64,000 bases of DNA from NCBI GenBank assembly GCA_001801085.1, contig MGWR01000050.1, positions 1-64,000 on the forward strand. The letters run 5' to 3'. Position numbers and translations under genes: made by a program. Below, one piece after another: positions 33,996-43,552 of the stretch. The stretch's first letter is position 1. Each line of letters starts with the position of its first letter. This stretch comes from Gallionellales bacterium GWA2_60_142. GTDB lineage: Bacteria; Pseudomonadota; Gammaproteobacteria; Burkholderiales; Gallionellaceae. Under the pieces are notes generated by a model. That model saw only the letters and a program-made list of their open reading frames with translations, was not told the origin of the DNA and made no database searches.

Positions 33996-34982
33996 ATGAA
34001 TAAATCCCTTTCCGCTGCGCCGCGTGCGCTAGATCTGGCACGCGAAGTTTTGAATATCGAAGCGGCCGCCGTGCAATCGCTGGTTTCCCGTATCGACGAA
34101 TCCTTTCTGCGCGCGCTGGATGTCATCTTGCGCTGCGAGGGACGCGTCATCGTCAGCGGCATGGGCAAGAGCGGCCACATTGCGCGCAAGATCGCCGCGA
34201 CCCTGTCCAGCACCGGTACGCCGGCCTATTTCGTGCATCCGGGCGAGGCCAGCCACGGCGATCTCGGCATGATCACCGAAGAAGACGTCATCATCGCGTT
34301 GTCGTATTCCGGCGAGAGTCAGGAGCTGATGACCATCGTGCCGGTGATCAAGCGGCAGGGCGCCAAGCTCATCAGCATGACCGGCAATCCGGCCTCCAGT
34401 CTGGCAGAAGCGGCGGACGTGCATCTCGATGCGCATGTGGACAAAGAGGCCTGCCCGATGGGGCTGGCCCCCACTACCAGCACCACGGCGGCACTGGCGC
34501 TGGGCGATGCGCTGGCGATGGCGCTGCTGGATGCCAAGGGCTTCGGCGCGGAAGACTTCGCGCGCTCGCATCCCGGTGGCAGTCTGGGGCGGCGTTTGCT
34601 GACTCATGTGCGCGACATCATGCGCAGCGGCGAGCGCCTGCCCATGGTGGGCGAAGGCGCGATGCTGAGCGACGCGATTTTGGAAATCTCGAAGAAGGGC
34701 GTGGGCATGACCGCTATCGTGGATGCCGAACGGCGCGTGTTGGGCATCTACACCGACGGCGACCTGCGCCGCACGCTGGAGAAGAAACTGGATTTCGGCA
34801 GCACGCCGGTGCGCGATGCGATGTCGGCCGATCCGCGCTGCATCGGTCCGGACAACCTCGCCGTCGAGGCGGTGCAGATGATGGAGCAATACAACATCAG
34901 CCAGATGCTGGTGGTGGACGAACAGCACCAGCTGGTCGGCGCGCTGAACATGCACGACCTCCTGCACGCGAAAGTGATTTGA
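33996..34982 (+). CDS. kdsD: Arabinose-5-phosphate isomerase
   Basis: A 328-residue KpsF/GutQ/KdsD enzyme converting ribulose 5-phosphate to arabinose 5-phosphate, the first step of Kdo synthesis for LPS. A SIS sugar-isomerase domain covers about 35-185 (VIVSGMGKSGHIARKIAATL, STGTPAYFVHPGEASHGDLG) and a tandem CBS pair about 205-328 (VGMTAIVDAERRVLGIYTDG, DLRRTLEK). It heads the kdsD-kdsC-lptCAB cluster. An in-frame ATG nine bases upstream lies inside the -10 box and cannot be used by that promoter. Confidence 0.95.
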   Translation: MNKSLSAAPRALDLAREVLNIEAAAVQSLVSRIDESFLRALDVILRCEGRVIVSGMGKSGHIARKIAATLSSTGTPAYFVHPGEASHGDLGMITEEDVIIALSYSGESQELMTIVPVIKRQGAKLISMTGNPASSLAEAADVHLDAHVDKEACPMGLAPTTSTTAALALGDALAMALLDAKGFGAEDFARSHPGGSLGRRLLTHVRDIMRSGERLPMVGEGAMLSDAILEISKKGVGMTAIVDAERRVLGIYTDGDLRRTLEKKLDFGSTPVRDAMSADPRCIGPDNLAVEAVQMMEQYNISQMLVVDEQHQLVGALNMHDLLHAKVI

Positions 34983-35012
34983 TTTGTACCCATTTGTTTT
35001 TAGGAGAGATCC

Positions 35013-35531
35013 ATGCTGACTAGTCGCGCAAAACTGATCCGCCTGATGGCTTTCGATGTGGACGGCGTGATGACCGACGGCGGTTTGTATCTGTCGGATT
35101 CCGGCGAGGAGTTCAAGCGTTTCAACTCGCTGGACGGTCACGGTGTCAAGATGCTGCGCGCTAGCGGCGTCGAGGTCGCGATCATCACCGGGCGCAGCTC
35201 GCGCTGCGTCGAGCTGCGCGCGCAGAACCTCGGTATCCAGCATGTCTATCAGGGCGTAGAGCGCAAGCTCGACGCGATGGTCGATCTGCTCAACAAGCTC
35301 AAGCTGTCGCGCGACGCCGCCGCCTACATGGGCGACGACGTGGTGGACCTGTGCGTGATGCGTCACGTCGGATTTTCAATCTCAGTGCCGGAGTCGCCGC
35401 AATTGGTGCGCGAACACTCCGATTACGTCACGCAACGCGCTGGCGGGCACGGCGCGGTACGCGAAGCCTGCGAGCTGCTCATGTCGGCGCAGGGCACGCT
35501 GGACGCGCAATTGGCCCCCTATCTGAAATGA
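35013..35531 (+). CDS. kdsC: 3-deoxy-D-manno-octulosonate 8-phosphate phosphatase
   Basis: A 172-residue HAD-superfamily phosphatase that releases inorganic phosphate from Kdo-8-P. HAD motif I is FDVDGVMTDGGLYL, motif II lies in VAIITGRSS, and the late motif is AAYMGDDVVDLCVM; there is no cap domain, as expected for the tetrameric KdsC. The ribosome binding site GGAGAG precedes the ATG. It overlaps lptC by four bases (ATGA). Confidence 0.96.
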   Translation: MLTSRAKLIRLMAFDVDGVMTDGGLYLSDSGEEFKRFNSLDGHGVKMLRASGVEVAIITGRSSRCVELRAQNLGIQHVYQGVERKLDAMVDLLNKLKLSRDAAAYMGDDVVDLCVMRHVGFSISVPESPQLVREHSDYVTQRAGGHGAVREACELLMSAQGTLDAQLAPYLK

Positions 35532-36103
35532 CCCTTGCTTCCCGCGCCCGCTACTGGCTGCCGCTGCTGCCGTTGCTCGGTTTGCTGGGCGTCACCTACT
35601 GGTTGGACCAGCAGGTGCGCCCGGAGGCGGCCAAAGAGACCGGTCCTTTGCGCCATGATCCGGATGCGGTGATGGAGAATTTTTCCGCGGTCAGGATGAA
35701 CGAGCAGGGGGAGCCCCGTTTCGTCATGTACGCCGCCAAAATGCAGCATTATCCGGACGACGACAGCACCACGCTGGACGCCCCTCGTCTGACCTCGTTG
35801 TCGGTCGGGAAACCCACGGTGCATGCGGTCTCCAGGCGCGCCGAGGTTTCCGGAAGCGGGGAGGAGGTTTTCATGCACGATGATGTCGAGGTGCTGCGCG
35901 AGGCGAGTGCGGGGCGCGGCGAAATGACGCTGCAGACCGATTATCTGCGCGTTCTGCCGGATCGGAACTGGGCCGACACCGACCGTCCAGTGGCGATTTT
36001 CGATGCGCGCAACACCATACATGGAGTGGGGCTGGAGATGGACAACGAGGCACGCACATTGAAACTGCTGTCGCAGGTAAGGAGTGTTCATGAGCCGCGC
36101 TAG
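35528..36103 (+). CDS. lptC: LPS export protein LptC
   Basis: A 191-residue bitopic inner-membrane protein: one N-terminal helix (WLPLLPLLGLLGVTYWL) and a periplasmic beta-jellyroll (ENFSAVRMNEQGEPRFVMYA, SRRAEVSGSGEEVFMHDDVE). LptC passes LPS from the LptBFG transporter to LptA. Its 3' end overlaps the lptA start by 14 bases. Confidence 0.92.
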   Translation: MTLASRARYWLPLLPLLGLLGVTYWLDQQVRPEAAKETGPLRHDPDAVMENFSAVRMNEQGEPRFVMYAAKMQHYPDDDSTTLDAPRLTSLSVGKPTVHAVSRRAEVSGSGEEVFMHDDVEVLREASAGRGEMTLQTDYLRVLPDRNWADTDRPVAIFDARNTIHGVGLEMDNEARTLKLLSQVRSVHEPR

Positions 36104-36686
36104 ATACGTGAGCCGCATGTTGCCGGTGCTGCTGTCGGCAGTGCTGGCGCAACCCTGTATGGCCGAGCGGGCCGACCGCGAGAAGCCGATGCATCTCGAG
36201 GCCGACCTGATGGTGGTGGACGATGCGCGGAAGGTCAGCACGTTCACCGGCAAGGTCCAGATGGTTCAGGGCACGATGCTGATCCGCGGCGACAAGGTCG
36301 AGGTGGTCGAGGGAGCGGATGGGCTGAAGGTCGCCACGATATACGGCAACACGGCCAGTTTCCGGCAGAAGCGCGAGGGGCTGGACGAATATGTGGACGG
36401 GTACGGCGAGCGCATCGTCTACAACGAAAGTACCGAGATTGTGGACTTTTATGTAAGAGCCCGCGTGGTGCGCGAGGGGGACGATGTGCGCGGCGAACAT
36501 ATCACCTATAACCAGAAGACCGAGATATTCCGGGTGAACAGCGGCCCCGCCGGCGCAGATGGCACGCCGAAACGGGTGCGCGCGGTGCTCCAACCCAAGC
36601 CGCGTGCGGAGTCGGCGACTTCGGCGCCGCCGGATGCCTTGCCGATCAAGCCAAGTAGCACCCTTACCCCGATGGAGCAGGAATGA
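36090..36686 (+). CDS. lptA: Periplasmic LPS bridge protein LptA
   Basis: A 198-residue exported protein with a signal peptide ([16 protein letters not shown]) and an OstA-type beta-jellyroll ([39 protein letters not shown]). LptA polymers bridge the periplasm between LptC and LptD. The ATG at 36090 is favoured over the GTG at 36084 because AAGGAG lies at the proper distance. The tail is proline-rich ([18 protein letters not shown]). It overlaps lptB by ATGA. Confidence 0.93.
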   Translation: MSRARYVSRMLPVLLSAVLAQPCMAERADREKPMHLEADLMVVDDARKVSTFTGKVQMVQGTMLIRGDKVEVVEGADGLKVATIYGNTASFRQKREGLDEYVDGYGERIVYNESTEIVDFYVRARVVREGDDVRGEHITYNQKTEIFRVNSGPAGADGTPKRVRAVLQPKPRAESATSAPPDALPIKPSSTLTPMEQE

Positions 36687-37405
36687 GCGAGTTGCGCGCA
36701 GTCGGATTAAAGAAGAAGTACGGCGCCCGTATCGTGGTGCACGACGCTTCGCTGTCGGTGAAGAGCGGCGAGGTGGTCGGCTTGCTCGGGCCGAACGGCG
36801 CGGGCAAGACCACTTCGTTCTACATGATCGTCGGTCTGGTCGCTGCCGACGGCGGCGAGATATTTGTCGATGAGCAGAACATCACCCATCTGCCCATCCA
36901 TCGTCGTGCGCGTCTCGGTCTGGGCTACCTGCCGCAGGAGGCGTCGATCTTCCGCCGCTTGACTGTGGCACAAAACATTCAGGCGGTGCTGGAGCTGCAG
37001 GGTCTGGACGACGACGAGTTGGCGAATCGGCTCGACGAGTTGCTGGATGATCTGCATATCGGCCATATTCGCGACAATCCGGCGGCCAGTCTGTCCGGCG
37101 GAGAGCGCCGGCGCGTCGAGATCGCGCGCGCGCTGGCGACCAATCCTCGCTTCATCCTGCTCGACGAACCGTTCGCCGGCGTCGATCCGATCGCGGTGCT
37201 GGACATCCAGAAGATCATCCGCTTCCTCAAAGAGCGCGAAATCGGCGTGCTGATCACCGACCACAACGTGCGCGAGACGCTGGGCATTTGCGACCGCGCC
37301 TACATTATCAACGCCGGGGCGGTGATGGCGGAGGGCAGCCCGGATGAAATCATCTATAATGAAGGCGTGAGAAAAGTATATCTGGGCGAGCACTTCAAGC
37401 TTTAA
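36683..37405 (+). CDS. lptB: LPS export ABC transporter ATPase LptB
   Basis: A 240-residue ABC ATPase: Walker [19 protein letters not shown]-loop [12 protein letters not shown], signature [15 protein letters not shown], Walker [14 protein letters not shown], and H-loop [12 protein letters not shown]. It powers LPS extraction with LptF and LptG, which are not in the window. It is 32 bases upstream of rpoN, the common betaproteobacterial arrangement. Confidence 0.97.
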   Translation: MSELRAVGLKKKYGARIVVHDASLSVKSGEVVGLLGPNGAGKTTSFYMIVGLVAADGGEIFVDEQNITHLPIHRRARLGLGYLPQEASIFRRLTVAQNIQAVLELQGLDDDELANRLDELLDDLHIGHIRDNPAASLSGGERRRVEIARALATNPRFILLDEPFAGVDPIAVLDIQKIIRFLKEREIGVLITDHNVRETLGICDRAYIINAGAVMAEGSPDEIIYNEGVRKVYLGEHFKL

Positions 37406-37437
37406 TGAAAGATGGCATCCGGATTCCATAACAGTCA

Positions 37438-38889
37438 ATGAAACACGCACTCCAACTCAGGACTTCTCAGCAACTGACGCTTACGCCGCAGTTGCAGCAG
37501 GCTATCAAGCTGTTGCAGCTTTCGACGCAGGATGTGCAGCAGGAAGTCGCGCGCATGCTCGACGAAAACCCCATGCTGGAACTGGCCGAGGAGTACGCGC
37601 CGGCCACGTTTGCGGCGGATGCGGGCAGTACTCGCGCAACGGAGGCCGCACCGGCATCCGGTTCCGATGATCGCAGTTCCGATGAGCGCGGCCCGGACGA
37701 GCGCGTCAGGGACGATTTCGGCATCGAGGCCGCCGACTGGGAAAGCCGCGACCGGGCGCGCAGTTCCGACGACGAGGACGAGTCTTACCCGGAACATTCC
37801 GCCGGGCAGCTCAGCCTGCGCGAGCACCTGCACGAGCAGCTTGCCTCTGGCTCATTGGAGGGCCGGGATCGTATTGTCGTCGGGCTGTTGATCGAGGCGC
37901 TGGACGAAAATGGCTACTTCGCGCAGGACTTGGCGGAATTGGCCGAGTTGTTGCCGGAGGAGCTGGATATTTCGCTGGACGATCTGGAGACCGCGCTGGT
38001 GCAGTTGCAGCATCTCGATTTGCCGGGGCTGGGCGCGCGCAATCTGGGCGAATGTCTGGTGCTGCAACTCAAGGCGCTGCCGGAGGATACGCCGCAACGC
38101 GACCTGGCGATCCGGCTGGCGGGCAATCATCTGGACACCTTGGCCGCGCACGATTTCAACAAACTCAAGAAGCTGCTGCACTGTTCGGATGCCGAACTGC
38201 GCGCCGCACAGCATCTGATCGTTGGGCTCAACCCGAAGCCGGGCGCGGAGTTCGACCACAGCGTCGCCGACTATGTGGTGCCGGACGTGATCGTCGAGAA
38301 GCATCAGAACAAGTGGCGCGCGCGGTTGAATGTCGAGGCGATGCCCAAACTGCGCGTCAACAGCATGTATGCGAATATTCTTCAGCAGCGCGACGACGGC
38401 AATGCCTCGCAGTTGTCCGTGCAGTTGCAGGAAGCGAAATGGCTGATCAAGAATTTGCAGCAGCGCTTCGAGACCATACTGCGCGTGGCGCAGGCCATCG
38501 TGGCGCGCCAGGAAAAGTTCTTCGAGCACGGCGAGATCGGCATGCGCCCGCTGGTGCTGCGCGAGATCGCCGAGGAACTCGAATTGCACGAATCGACTAT
38601 ATCGCGCGGCACTACGCAGAAATTCATGCTGACGCCGCGCGGCATCTACGAATTCAAACATTTTTTTGGCAGCGGCCTGGCGACGGAGAGCGGGGGAACC
38701 TGTTCTTCAGCCGCGATACGCGAGTTGATCAGGCAACTGGTCAGTGCGGAGAACACCCGCAAACCGCTTACCGACAGCCGCATGTCGGAAATCTTGGCAC
38801 AGCAGGGCATCGTAGTGGCCCGGCGTACCATTGCAAAGTACCGGGAAGCATTGCATATACTCCCGGTGAATCTCCGTAAATCACTCTAA
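37438..38889 (+). CDS. rpoN: RNA polymerase sigma-54 factor
   Basis: A 483-residue sigma-54. Region I has the Gln-rich activator-responsive start (LRTSQQLTLTPQLQQAIKLL), region II is acidic (about 55-125), the core-binding and HTH segments follow, and the C-terminus carries the RpoN box VARRTIAKYREALHI that contacts the -24 element. The length and all regions are complete. It is co-directional with lptB and followed by hpf, ptsN, hprK and rapZ. Confidence 0.97.
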   Translation: MKHALQLRTSQQLTLTPQLQQAIKLLQLSTQDVQQEVARMLDENPMLELAEEYAPATFAADAGSTRATEAAPASGSDDRSSDERGPDERVRDDFGIEAADWESRDRARSSDDEDESYPEHSAGQLSLREHLHEQLASGSLEGRDRIVVGLLIEALDENGYFAQDLAELAELLPEELDISLDDLETALVQLQHLDLPGLGARNLGECLVLQLKALPEDTPQRDLAIRLAGNHLDTLAAHDFNKLKKLLHCSDAELRAAQHLIVGLNPKPGAEFDHSVADYVVPDVIVEKHQNKWRARLNVEAMPKLRVNSMYANILQQRDDGNASQLSVQLQEAKWLIKNLQQRFETILRVAQAIVARQEKFFEHGEIGMRPLVLREIAEELELHESTISRGTTQKFMLTPRGIYEFKHFFGSGLATESGGTCSSAAIRELIRQLVSAENTRKPLTDSRMSEILAQQGIVVARRTIAKYREALHILPVNLRKSL

Positions 38890-38903
38890 ACAAGGAGCGC
38901 ATC

Positions 38904-39230
38904 ATGAACATCAACCTCACCGGACGCCATCTGGAAATCACCCCCGCCATCCGCGAATATGCGACCGGCAAGTTCGGCAAGATCAAGCGCCACTTCGACA
39001 ATGTGATCGACGTGAACATCATCCTGTCCGTCGAGAAGCTGCAGCAGAAGGCCGAGGCGACGATCCACATCAGCGGCAAGGATGTATTCGTCGAGTGCGA
39101 GGACGAGAACCTGTACGCAGCCATCGACGCGCTGGTGGACAAGCTGGATCGCCAGGTGTTGAAGCACAAGGAAAAAGTGGCGGATCGTCGCCATGACGGT
39201 TCCGGCAAGCACGACGTGGCAGCCGAGTAA
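38904..39230 (+). CDS. hpf: Ribosome hibernation promoting factor (short HPF)
   Basis: A 108-residue protein of the sigma-54 modulation/S30EA family (MNINLTGRHLEITPAIREYA, YAAIDALVDKLDRQVLKHKE). It binds the 30S decoding region and promotes 100S dimers in slow growth. The strong ribosome binding site AAGGAG precedes the ATG, 14 bases after the rpoN stop. It lacks the long C-terminal dimerisation domain, so it is the short gammaproteobacterial/betaproteobacterial type. Confidence 0.95.
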   Translation: MNINLTGRHLEITPAIREYATGKFGKIKRHFDNVIDVNIILSVEKLQQKAEATIHISGKDVFVECEDENLYAAIDALVDKLDRQVLKHKEKVADRRHDGSGKHDVAAE

Positions 39231-39237
39231 TCAATGA

Positions 39238-39261
39238 TGGGCGGCATTGCCGCCCATTTTT
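39238..39261 (+). terminator. Intrinsic terminator between hpf and ptsN
   Basis: A perfect 7-bp GC stem GGGCGGC/GCCGCCC (39239-39245 and 39249-39255, loop ATT), followed by ATTTTTC, has the form of a Rho-independent terminator. It would separate rpoN-hpf transcription, fully or partly, from ptsN-hprK-rapZ, whose start is 15 bases further on. Confidence 0.75.
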
Positions 39262-39275
39262 CATTCCAGATACCC

Positions 39276-39737
39276 ATGAACCTCATCAGTAAACTGCTGG
39301 CGCCAGACAATATCCTGCTGGATACGGAATCGACCAGCAAGAAACGGGTGTTCGAACGCGTCGGCCTGCTGTTCGAAAACAATCAGCAAATCGCGCGCAG
39401 CCAGGTGTTCGACAGTCTGTTCGCGCGCGAGAAGCTCGGCTCGACCGGACTGGGGCATGGCGTGGCGATTCCGCATGGCCGCATCGCCAAGCTGCGCGAT
39501 GCCACTGCCGCTTTCGTCAAGACCAGCCATCCGATTCCGTTCGATGCTCCCGATGGGGAGCCAGTGAGCCTGATCTTCGTTTTGCTGGTGCCCGAGCGCG
39601 CCACCGACCTGCATTTGCAGATTCTCGGCGAGCTCGCGCAGATGTTCAGCGATCAGCAGTTCCGCAACCGCTTGCAGGAATGCGAAGACGGGCCGAGTAT
39701 TCATCAACTCTTTTACGAATGGAACGCTGCGGCATGA
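39276..39737 (+). CDS. ptsN: PTS-Ntr EIIA component
   Basis: A 153-residue EIIA-Ntr. The phosphorylated histidine is His67 in GVAIPHGRI; other family hallmarks are REKLGSTGLGHG and ILGELAQMFSD. It is the output protein of the nitrogen PTS and commonly modulates K+ transport and sigma-54 functions. The neighbouring hprK supplies HPr kinase, as usual in this class. It has no dedicated membrane EII partner in the window. Confidence 0.95.
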   Translation: MNLISKLLAPDNILLDTESTSKKRVFERVGLLFENNQQIARSQVFDSLFAREKLGSTGLGHGVAIPHGRIAKLRDATAAFVKTSHPIPFDAPDGEPVSLIFVLLVPERATDLHLQILGELAQMFSDQQFRNRLQECEDGPSIHQLFYEWNAAA

Positions 39738-39780
39738 AAACCGCCATCAATCCATCGGGCGATCAGGCAAAGGCTTCCCG

Positions 39781-40719
39781 GTGAGCGAAGTCAACGTTCG
39801 GCAGCTGTTCGAAGACAAGCAGGCGCGACTGGAGCTCAGTCGCGTGGCGGGGACGGACGGTAATGATCGCATCCTTACGACCGAGGACTCGAATTCTTCC
39901 AACAGGGGGTTAATCGGCCATCTCAATCTGATTCACCCGAATTGGGTGCAGGTGTTGAGCGTAACCGAGCTCGATTACCTGCGCGGCCTGGGTATGGACG
40001 AACGCAATGCCGCCTTCGATCAGATTGAGCGCAGCGAACCGACTTGTCTGATTGTCGCCGGTACGAACGACATCCCGTCGGAGTTGGTGGATTTTTCCAA
40101 CAGGACGCATATCCCGCTGTTCTGTTCGCCCAAACCCAGCGTGCATTTGATGTGGCTGATCCGCCACTACCTCGCCAAGGAGCTGGCCGAATCGACCACG
40201 CGTCACGGCGTGTTTCTCGATGTGCTCGGCGTCGGCGTGATGATTACCGGCGAGAGCGCGGTCGGCAAGAGCGAGCTGGGACTGGAGCTCATTACGCGCG
40301 GCAACGGCTTGGTGGCCGACGATATCGTCGAGTTGCACCGCATCGCGCCGGACACGCTGGAAGGCCGCTGCCCCGAGTTGTTGCGCGACTTTCTCGAAGT
40401 GCGCGGGCTGGGCGTGCTGAACATTCGCACGATGTTCGGCGAGACCGCGGTGCGGCGCAAGAAGAGCCTGAAGTTGATCGTGCATTTGCACCGTCCGCCC
40501 GGCGGCGACCTGTCTCAGGTGGAGCGCCTGCCGATCAATGCCAGCTATCAGGACATCCTCGGTGTGAGCGTCAGCACGGTGAACATTCCCGTGGTCGCCG
40601 GGCGTAACCTGTCGGTGCTGGTGGAAGCCGCCGCACGCAACTTCGTGTTGCAGCAGCGCGGTATCGACAGTATGCAGGAGTTCATCATGCGACACGATCA
40701 GTTGTTGCACGAGGATTAG
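39781..40719 (+). CDS. hprK: HPr kinase/phosphorylase
   Basis: A 312-residue bifunctional enzyme that phosphorylates or dephosphorylates Ser46 of HPr. An N-terminal Hpr_kinase_N domain (about 3-130) is followed by the catalytic domain with P-loop [15 protein letters not shown] (about 156-170) and the K3-type signature [19 protein letters not shown]. The start is GTG. In betaproteobacteria it couples with ptsN and rapZ, as here; rapZ follows after one base. Confidence 0.95.
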   Translation: MSEVNVRQLFEDKQARLELSRVAGTDGNDRILTTEDSNSSNRGLIGHLNLIHPNWVQVLSVTELDYLRGLGMDERNAAFDQIERSEPTCLIVAGTNDIPSELVDFSNRTHIPLFCSPKPSVHLMWLIRHYLAKELAESTTRHGVFLDVLGVGVMITGESAVGKSELGLELITRGNGLVADDIVELHRIAPDTLEGRCPELLRDFLEVRGLGVLNIRTMFGETAVRRKKSLKLIVHLHRPPGGDLSQVERLPINASYQDILGVSVSTVNIPVVAGRNLSVLVEAAARNFVLQQRGIDSMQEFIMRHDQLLHED

Positions 40720-40720
40720 C

Positions 40721-41566
40721 ATGTCCGGCTCGCAGCTCATCCTGATCAGCGGCCTGTCCGGCTCCGGCAAGAGCGTTGCATTGAAGACGCTGGAAGACGC
40801 CGGTTTCTATTGCGTGGACAATCTGCCGGCCGAGTTGTTGCCGGATCTGATCGGCCAGCTCCTGCCGGAAGGTTTTCGCAACATCGCGGTCAGTGTCGAT
40901 GTGCGGAATGCCCGCAGCGTGCAGGTGCTGCCGTCTTTGATGCAGCAATTGATGCAGAAGGAGTTGGCGGTGCATCTGTTGTATCTGGATGCGAAGACCG
41001 AGACGCTGGTGAAGCGCTTCTCCGAGACGCGTCGGCTGCATCCCCTCAACGATGGAGTGATGACGCTGCCGGAATGCGTTGCCCGCGAGCGCGAACTACT
41101 GGCCGAAATCGGCAGCATCGGCCATCACATCGACACCTCCGACCTGAATGCCAACGCGCTACGCGCCTGGATCAAGCAATTCATCCAGTTGGATCGGGCG
41201 CGTCTGACGCTGTTGTTCGAATCGTTCGGTTTCAAGCACGGCATCCCGCTGGACGCCGATCTGGTGTTCGATGTGCGCTGTCTGCCTAATCCCCATTACA
41301 GCGAAAGCCTGCGCCCGCTCACCGGCCGCGATGCCGCAGTGATCGAGTTTATCGAGCAGACCGAGTCGGCGCAGCAGATGTATGCCGATATCCGCGACTT
41401 CGTCGCCAACTGGCTGCCCTGTTACATCGCCGACAACCGCAGCTATCTCACCGTTGCCGTCGGTTGCACCGGCGGCCAGCATCGCTCGGTATATCTGGCC
41501 GAAAAGCTTGCCCGTCATTTCGAGCCGCAGCAACAGGTGCTGGTGCGCCACCGTGAACTGGCATGA
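40721..41566 (+). CDS. rapZ: RNase adapter protein RapZ
   Basis: A 281-residue P-loop protein (Walker [12 protein letters not shown] at 11-21). The C-terminal half carries the RNA/sugar-binding signatures [26 protein letters not shown] and [10 protein letters not shown]. RapZ controls glucosamine-6-phosphate synthase through small RNA decay in enterobacteria; in this class the RNA targets are less clear. The end overlaps the next gene by 14 bases. Confidence 0.95.
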   Translation: MSGSQLILISGLSGSGKSVALKTLEDAGFYCVDNLPAELLPDLIGQLLPEGFRNIAVSVDVRNARSVQVLPSLMQQLMQKELAVHLLYLDAKTETLVKRFSETRRLHPLNDGVMTLPECVARERELLAEIGSIGHHIDTSDLNANALRAWIKQFIQLDRARLTLLFESFGFKHGIPLDADLVFDVRCLPNPHYSESLRPLTGRDAAVIEFIEQTESAQQMYADIRDFVANWLPCYIADNRSYLTVAVGCTGGQHRSVYLAEKLARHFEPQQQVLVRHRELA

Positions 41567-41951
41567 TCCGTTGCGCGCAGATGTCCTGCCGCACCTGAAG
41601 TCCGGCGACTGGCTGACATTGCTGTTCGGCGGCATCGGGGTGGCGATACTGGCGCTCACGCTGTGGAGCGGCGAACTCGCCGATCACGCCGTCATCCGTA
41701 GCGGTGGAAAAATATTCCTCGAAGTATCGTTGTCGCGCGACCGGCAGATCGAAGTGCCCGGCCCGCTCGGCGTCAGCATCGTCACCATAGAGAAGCGCCG
41801 GGCACGCATCAGCTCCGACCCCAGCCCGCGGCAATATTGCGTGCGCCAGGGCTGGCTGCAACAGGCCGGCGAGGTTGCAATCTGTTTGCCAAACGAGGTC
41901 AGCGTCGAATTGACTGGCAGCCGGAAAAAATATGACAGCCTTAATTACTGA
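41553..41951 (+). CDS. Membrane-anchored NusG domain II-like protein
   Basis: A 132-residue protein with a GTG start inside rapZ ([20 protein letters not shown]), one membrane helix ([16 protein letters not shown]) and a beta domain with [39 protein letters not shown] and [12 protein letters not shown], the NusG_II (DUF1312) pattern. Proteins of this type commonly precede a Gx-transporter gene, as here. The function is unknown; a role in extracytoplasmic electron or isoprenoid-quinone processes has been suggested for the pair only by synteny. Confidence 0.75.
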   Translation: MNWHDPLRADVLPHLKSGDWLTLLFGGIGVAILALTLWSGELADHAVIRSGGKIFLEVSLSRDRQIEVPGPLGVSIVTIEKRRARISSDPSPRQYCVRQGWLQQAGEVAICLPNEVSVELTGSRKKYDSLNY

Positions 41952-41953
41952 AA

Positions 41954-42060
41954 GTGGGGAGTGGTAAGTGGTGAGTAAAAATCAGGGGCGAGAAACTGAA
42001 CAGATGCTGGAACCGGCGCTGTCCACTATCGACCCACCAATCGCCACTCACCACTCACCT
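41954..42060. repeat. Inverted AGTGGTGAGT / ACTCACCACT low-complexity repeats
   Basis: GTGGGGAGTGGTAAGTGGTG (about 41954-41973) and ACTCACCACTCACC (about 42046-42059) form imperfect inverted repeats with a large loop. They flank the possible starts of the Gx-transporter gene. The composition is unlike coding sequence, and this kind of element is common in intergenic regions of related genomes. Confidence 0.45.
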
Positions 42061-42603
42061 GGCACATCGATCCTGCTTGCTTCGACTGCGGAAGATCATC
42101 ACATCGCGCGCATGGCGGCGGTGGCGCTGGGGCTGGCCGTGCTGGAGAACGCGATCCCTTCGCCGCTGCCGGGCGTGAAGCCGGGGCTGGCGAACATCGT
42201 GACGCTGATTGTGCTGGCGCGCTACGGCTGGCGAGTTGCCGCATGGGTGTCGCTGCTGCGTGTGGTCGCGGGCAGTCTGCTGTTCGGCAATTTCCTCGCG
42301 CCCGGATTCTTTCTCAGCCTGTCCGGCGCGGTGCTCAGCCTGATTGTGCTGGCTGCGGCGCAGCACCTGCCGACGCGCTGGTTCGGCCCGGTCAGTCACA
42401 GCATCTACGCCGCCTTCGCGCATATCGCCGGGCAGATGGCGGTGGTATATCTATGGCTGATCCCTCATGCCGGCATCGCCTACCTGATCCCGATATTCGC
42501 CGCCGCCGCGCTGGTGTTCGGCGCGGTGAACGGGGTGATCGCGGCGCGCTTCATGAACAATGCCGCGGAGCGTTTTTCGCGAAGCGACGGGCGTCAAGAC
42601 TGA
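42004..42603 (+). CDS. Gx-transporter family membrane protein
   Basis: A protein of about 199 residues with at least four membrane helices. The family core begins [20 protein letters not shown], then [20 protein letters not shown], and ends with a [11 protein letters not shown] helix. It belongs to the Gx_transporter/heptaprenyl diphosphate synthase component I family, with ECF-type S-component-like topology. Start is uncertain: GTG starts at 41968 and 41971 fall in a repeat, the ATG at 42004 is used here, and even residues before about 42085 may not be translated. Its 3' end overlaps lipB on the other strand by ten bases. Confidence 0.75.
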   Translation: MLEPALSTIDPPIATHHSPGTSILLASTAEDHHIARMAAVALGLAVLENAIPSPLPGVKPGLANIVTLIVLARYGWRVAAWVSLLRVVAGSLLFGNFLAPGFFLSLSGAVLSLIVLAAAQHLPTRWFGPVSHSIYAAFAHIAGQMAVVYLWLIPHAGIAYLIPIFAAAALVFGAVNGVIAARFMNNAAERFSRSDGRQD

Positions 42604-43268
42604 GCGTTCTGTTTGGACGCGAGGTGTTGCTGCAGGCCGTGCACCAGATTCTGCGCCAGTTCTGCCTGCAGTTCGTTGATCGGTGCGGCGACGCCGAGTT
42701 CGCAGGCTTGCGTGACGCGCAGTCCGGCATAACCGCAGGGGTTGATATTGGCAAACGGCGATAAATCCATGTCTATGTTCAGCGCGAGGCCGTGGTAGCA
42801 GTAGCCGTTTTTGATCTTCAGCCCCAGCGAGGCGATCTTCGCGCCGTCGACATAGACGCCGGGCGCGTCCTCGCGGCTGTGCGCGGTGACGCCGTATTCG
42901 GCGAGCAGGTCGATTACCGCCTGCTCCATCAGTCGCACCAGTTCGCGCACGCCCAGCTTCCAGCGGCGCATGTCCAGCAGCAGGTAGGCGACAATCTGGC
43001 CGGGGCCGTGGTAAGTGATCTGGCCGCCGCGGTCGATTTTTATCACCGGAATATTGGTCGGGTTCAGCAGGTGCTCCGGTTTGCCGGCCAGTCCTTGTGT
43101 ATAGGTCGGCGGATGCTGCACCAGCCAGATTTCGTCGCGCGTCCCCGGTGTCTGTCCATCGGGCGTGCGCTCGGCGGTGAAGCACTTCATCGCGTCCCAG
43201 GTCGGCTGATATTCGACCAGGCCCAGCGCGTGAATGGCCGGTATCGCAGGGTGTTTCCCGCTTCCCAT
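42594..43268 (-). CDS. lipB: Lipoyl(octanoyl) transferase
   Basis: A 224-residue octanoyltransferase that moves octanoate from acyl-carrier protein to lipoyl domains. Motifs are [20 protein letters not shown], the catalytic lysine in [10 protein letters not shown] and the cysteine in [10 protein letters not shown]. The ATG at 43268 overlaps the stop of the upstream ybeD-like gene (ATGA), so the two are translationally coupled. lipA is not in the window. Confidence 0.96.
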   Translation of the reverse strand: MGSGKHPAIPAIHALGLVEYQPTWDAMKCFTAERTPDGQTPGTRDEIWLVQHPPTYTQGLAGKPEHLLNPTNIPVIKIDRGGQITYHGPGQIVAYLLLDMRRWKLGVRELVRLMEQAVIDLLAEYGVTAHSREDAPGVYVDGAKIASLGLKIKNGYCYHGLALNIDMDLSPFANINPCGYAGLRVTQACELGVAAPINELQAELAQNLVHGLQQHLASKQNAQS

Positions 43269-43552
43269 CACAGCACCATCACCACCATAGGGTGGTCGCA
43301 CAGTTCCTGATAGATCGCATCGAGTTGTTCGCGCGAGGTGGCGCGTATGGTGCAGGTTAGGCTGACGTAGCGCGCGGTCTTGCTGGCGCGCATTTCCATG
43401 CTGGCGGCGGCGAAGCCGGGGTCGTGTTTGGTGACGACTTCCAGCACGGCCTGGGCGAAGCCAGCCTGTTGCTGGCCGAATATCTTCAGCGGGAAGTCGC
43501 ACGGATATTCGACGAAGCTATGTTTCAGTTCGTTTTGGTCTGGTTGGTTCAT
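43268..43552 (-). CDS. ybeD: YbeD/DUF493 family protein
   Basis: A 94-residue small protein of the DUF493 family ([49 protein letters not shown]). It has an ACT-like ferredoxin fold and typically sits between a D-alanine-related gene and lipB, as it does here. Its role is not established. It overlaps dat by four bases upstream and lipB downstream. Confidence 0.92.
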   Translation of the reverse strand: MNQPDQNELKHSFVEYPCDFPLKIFGQQQAGFAQAVLEVVTKHDPGFAAASMEMRASKTARYVSLTCTIRATSREQLDAIYQELCDHPMVVMVL

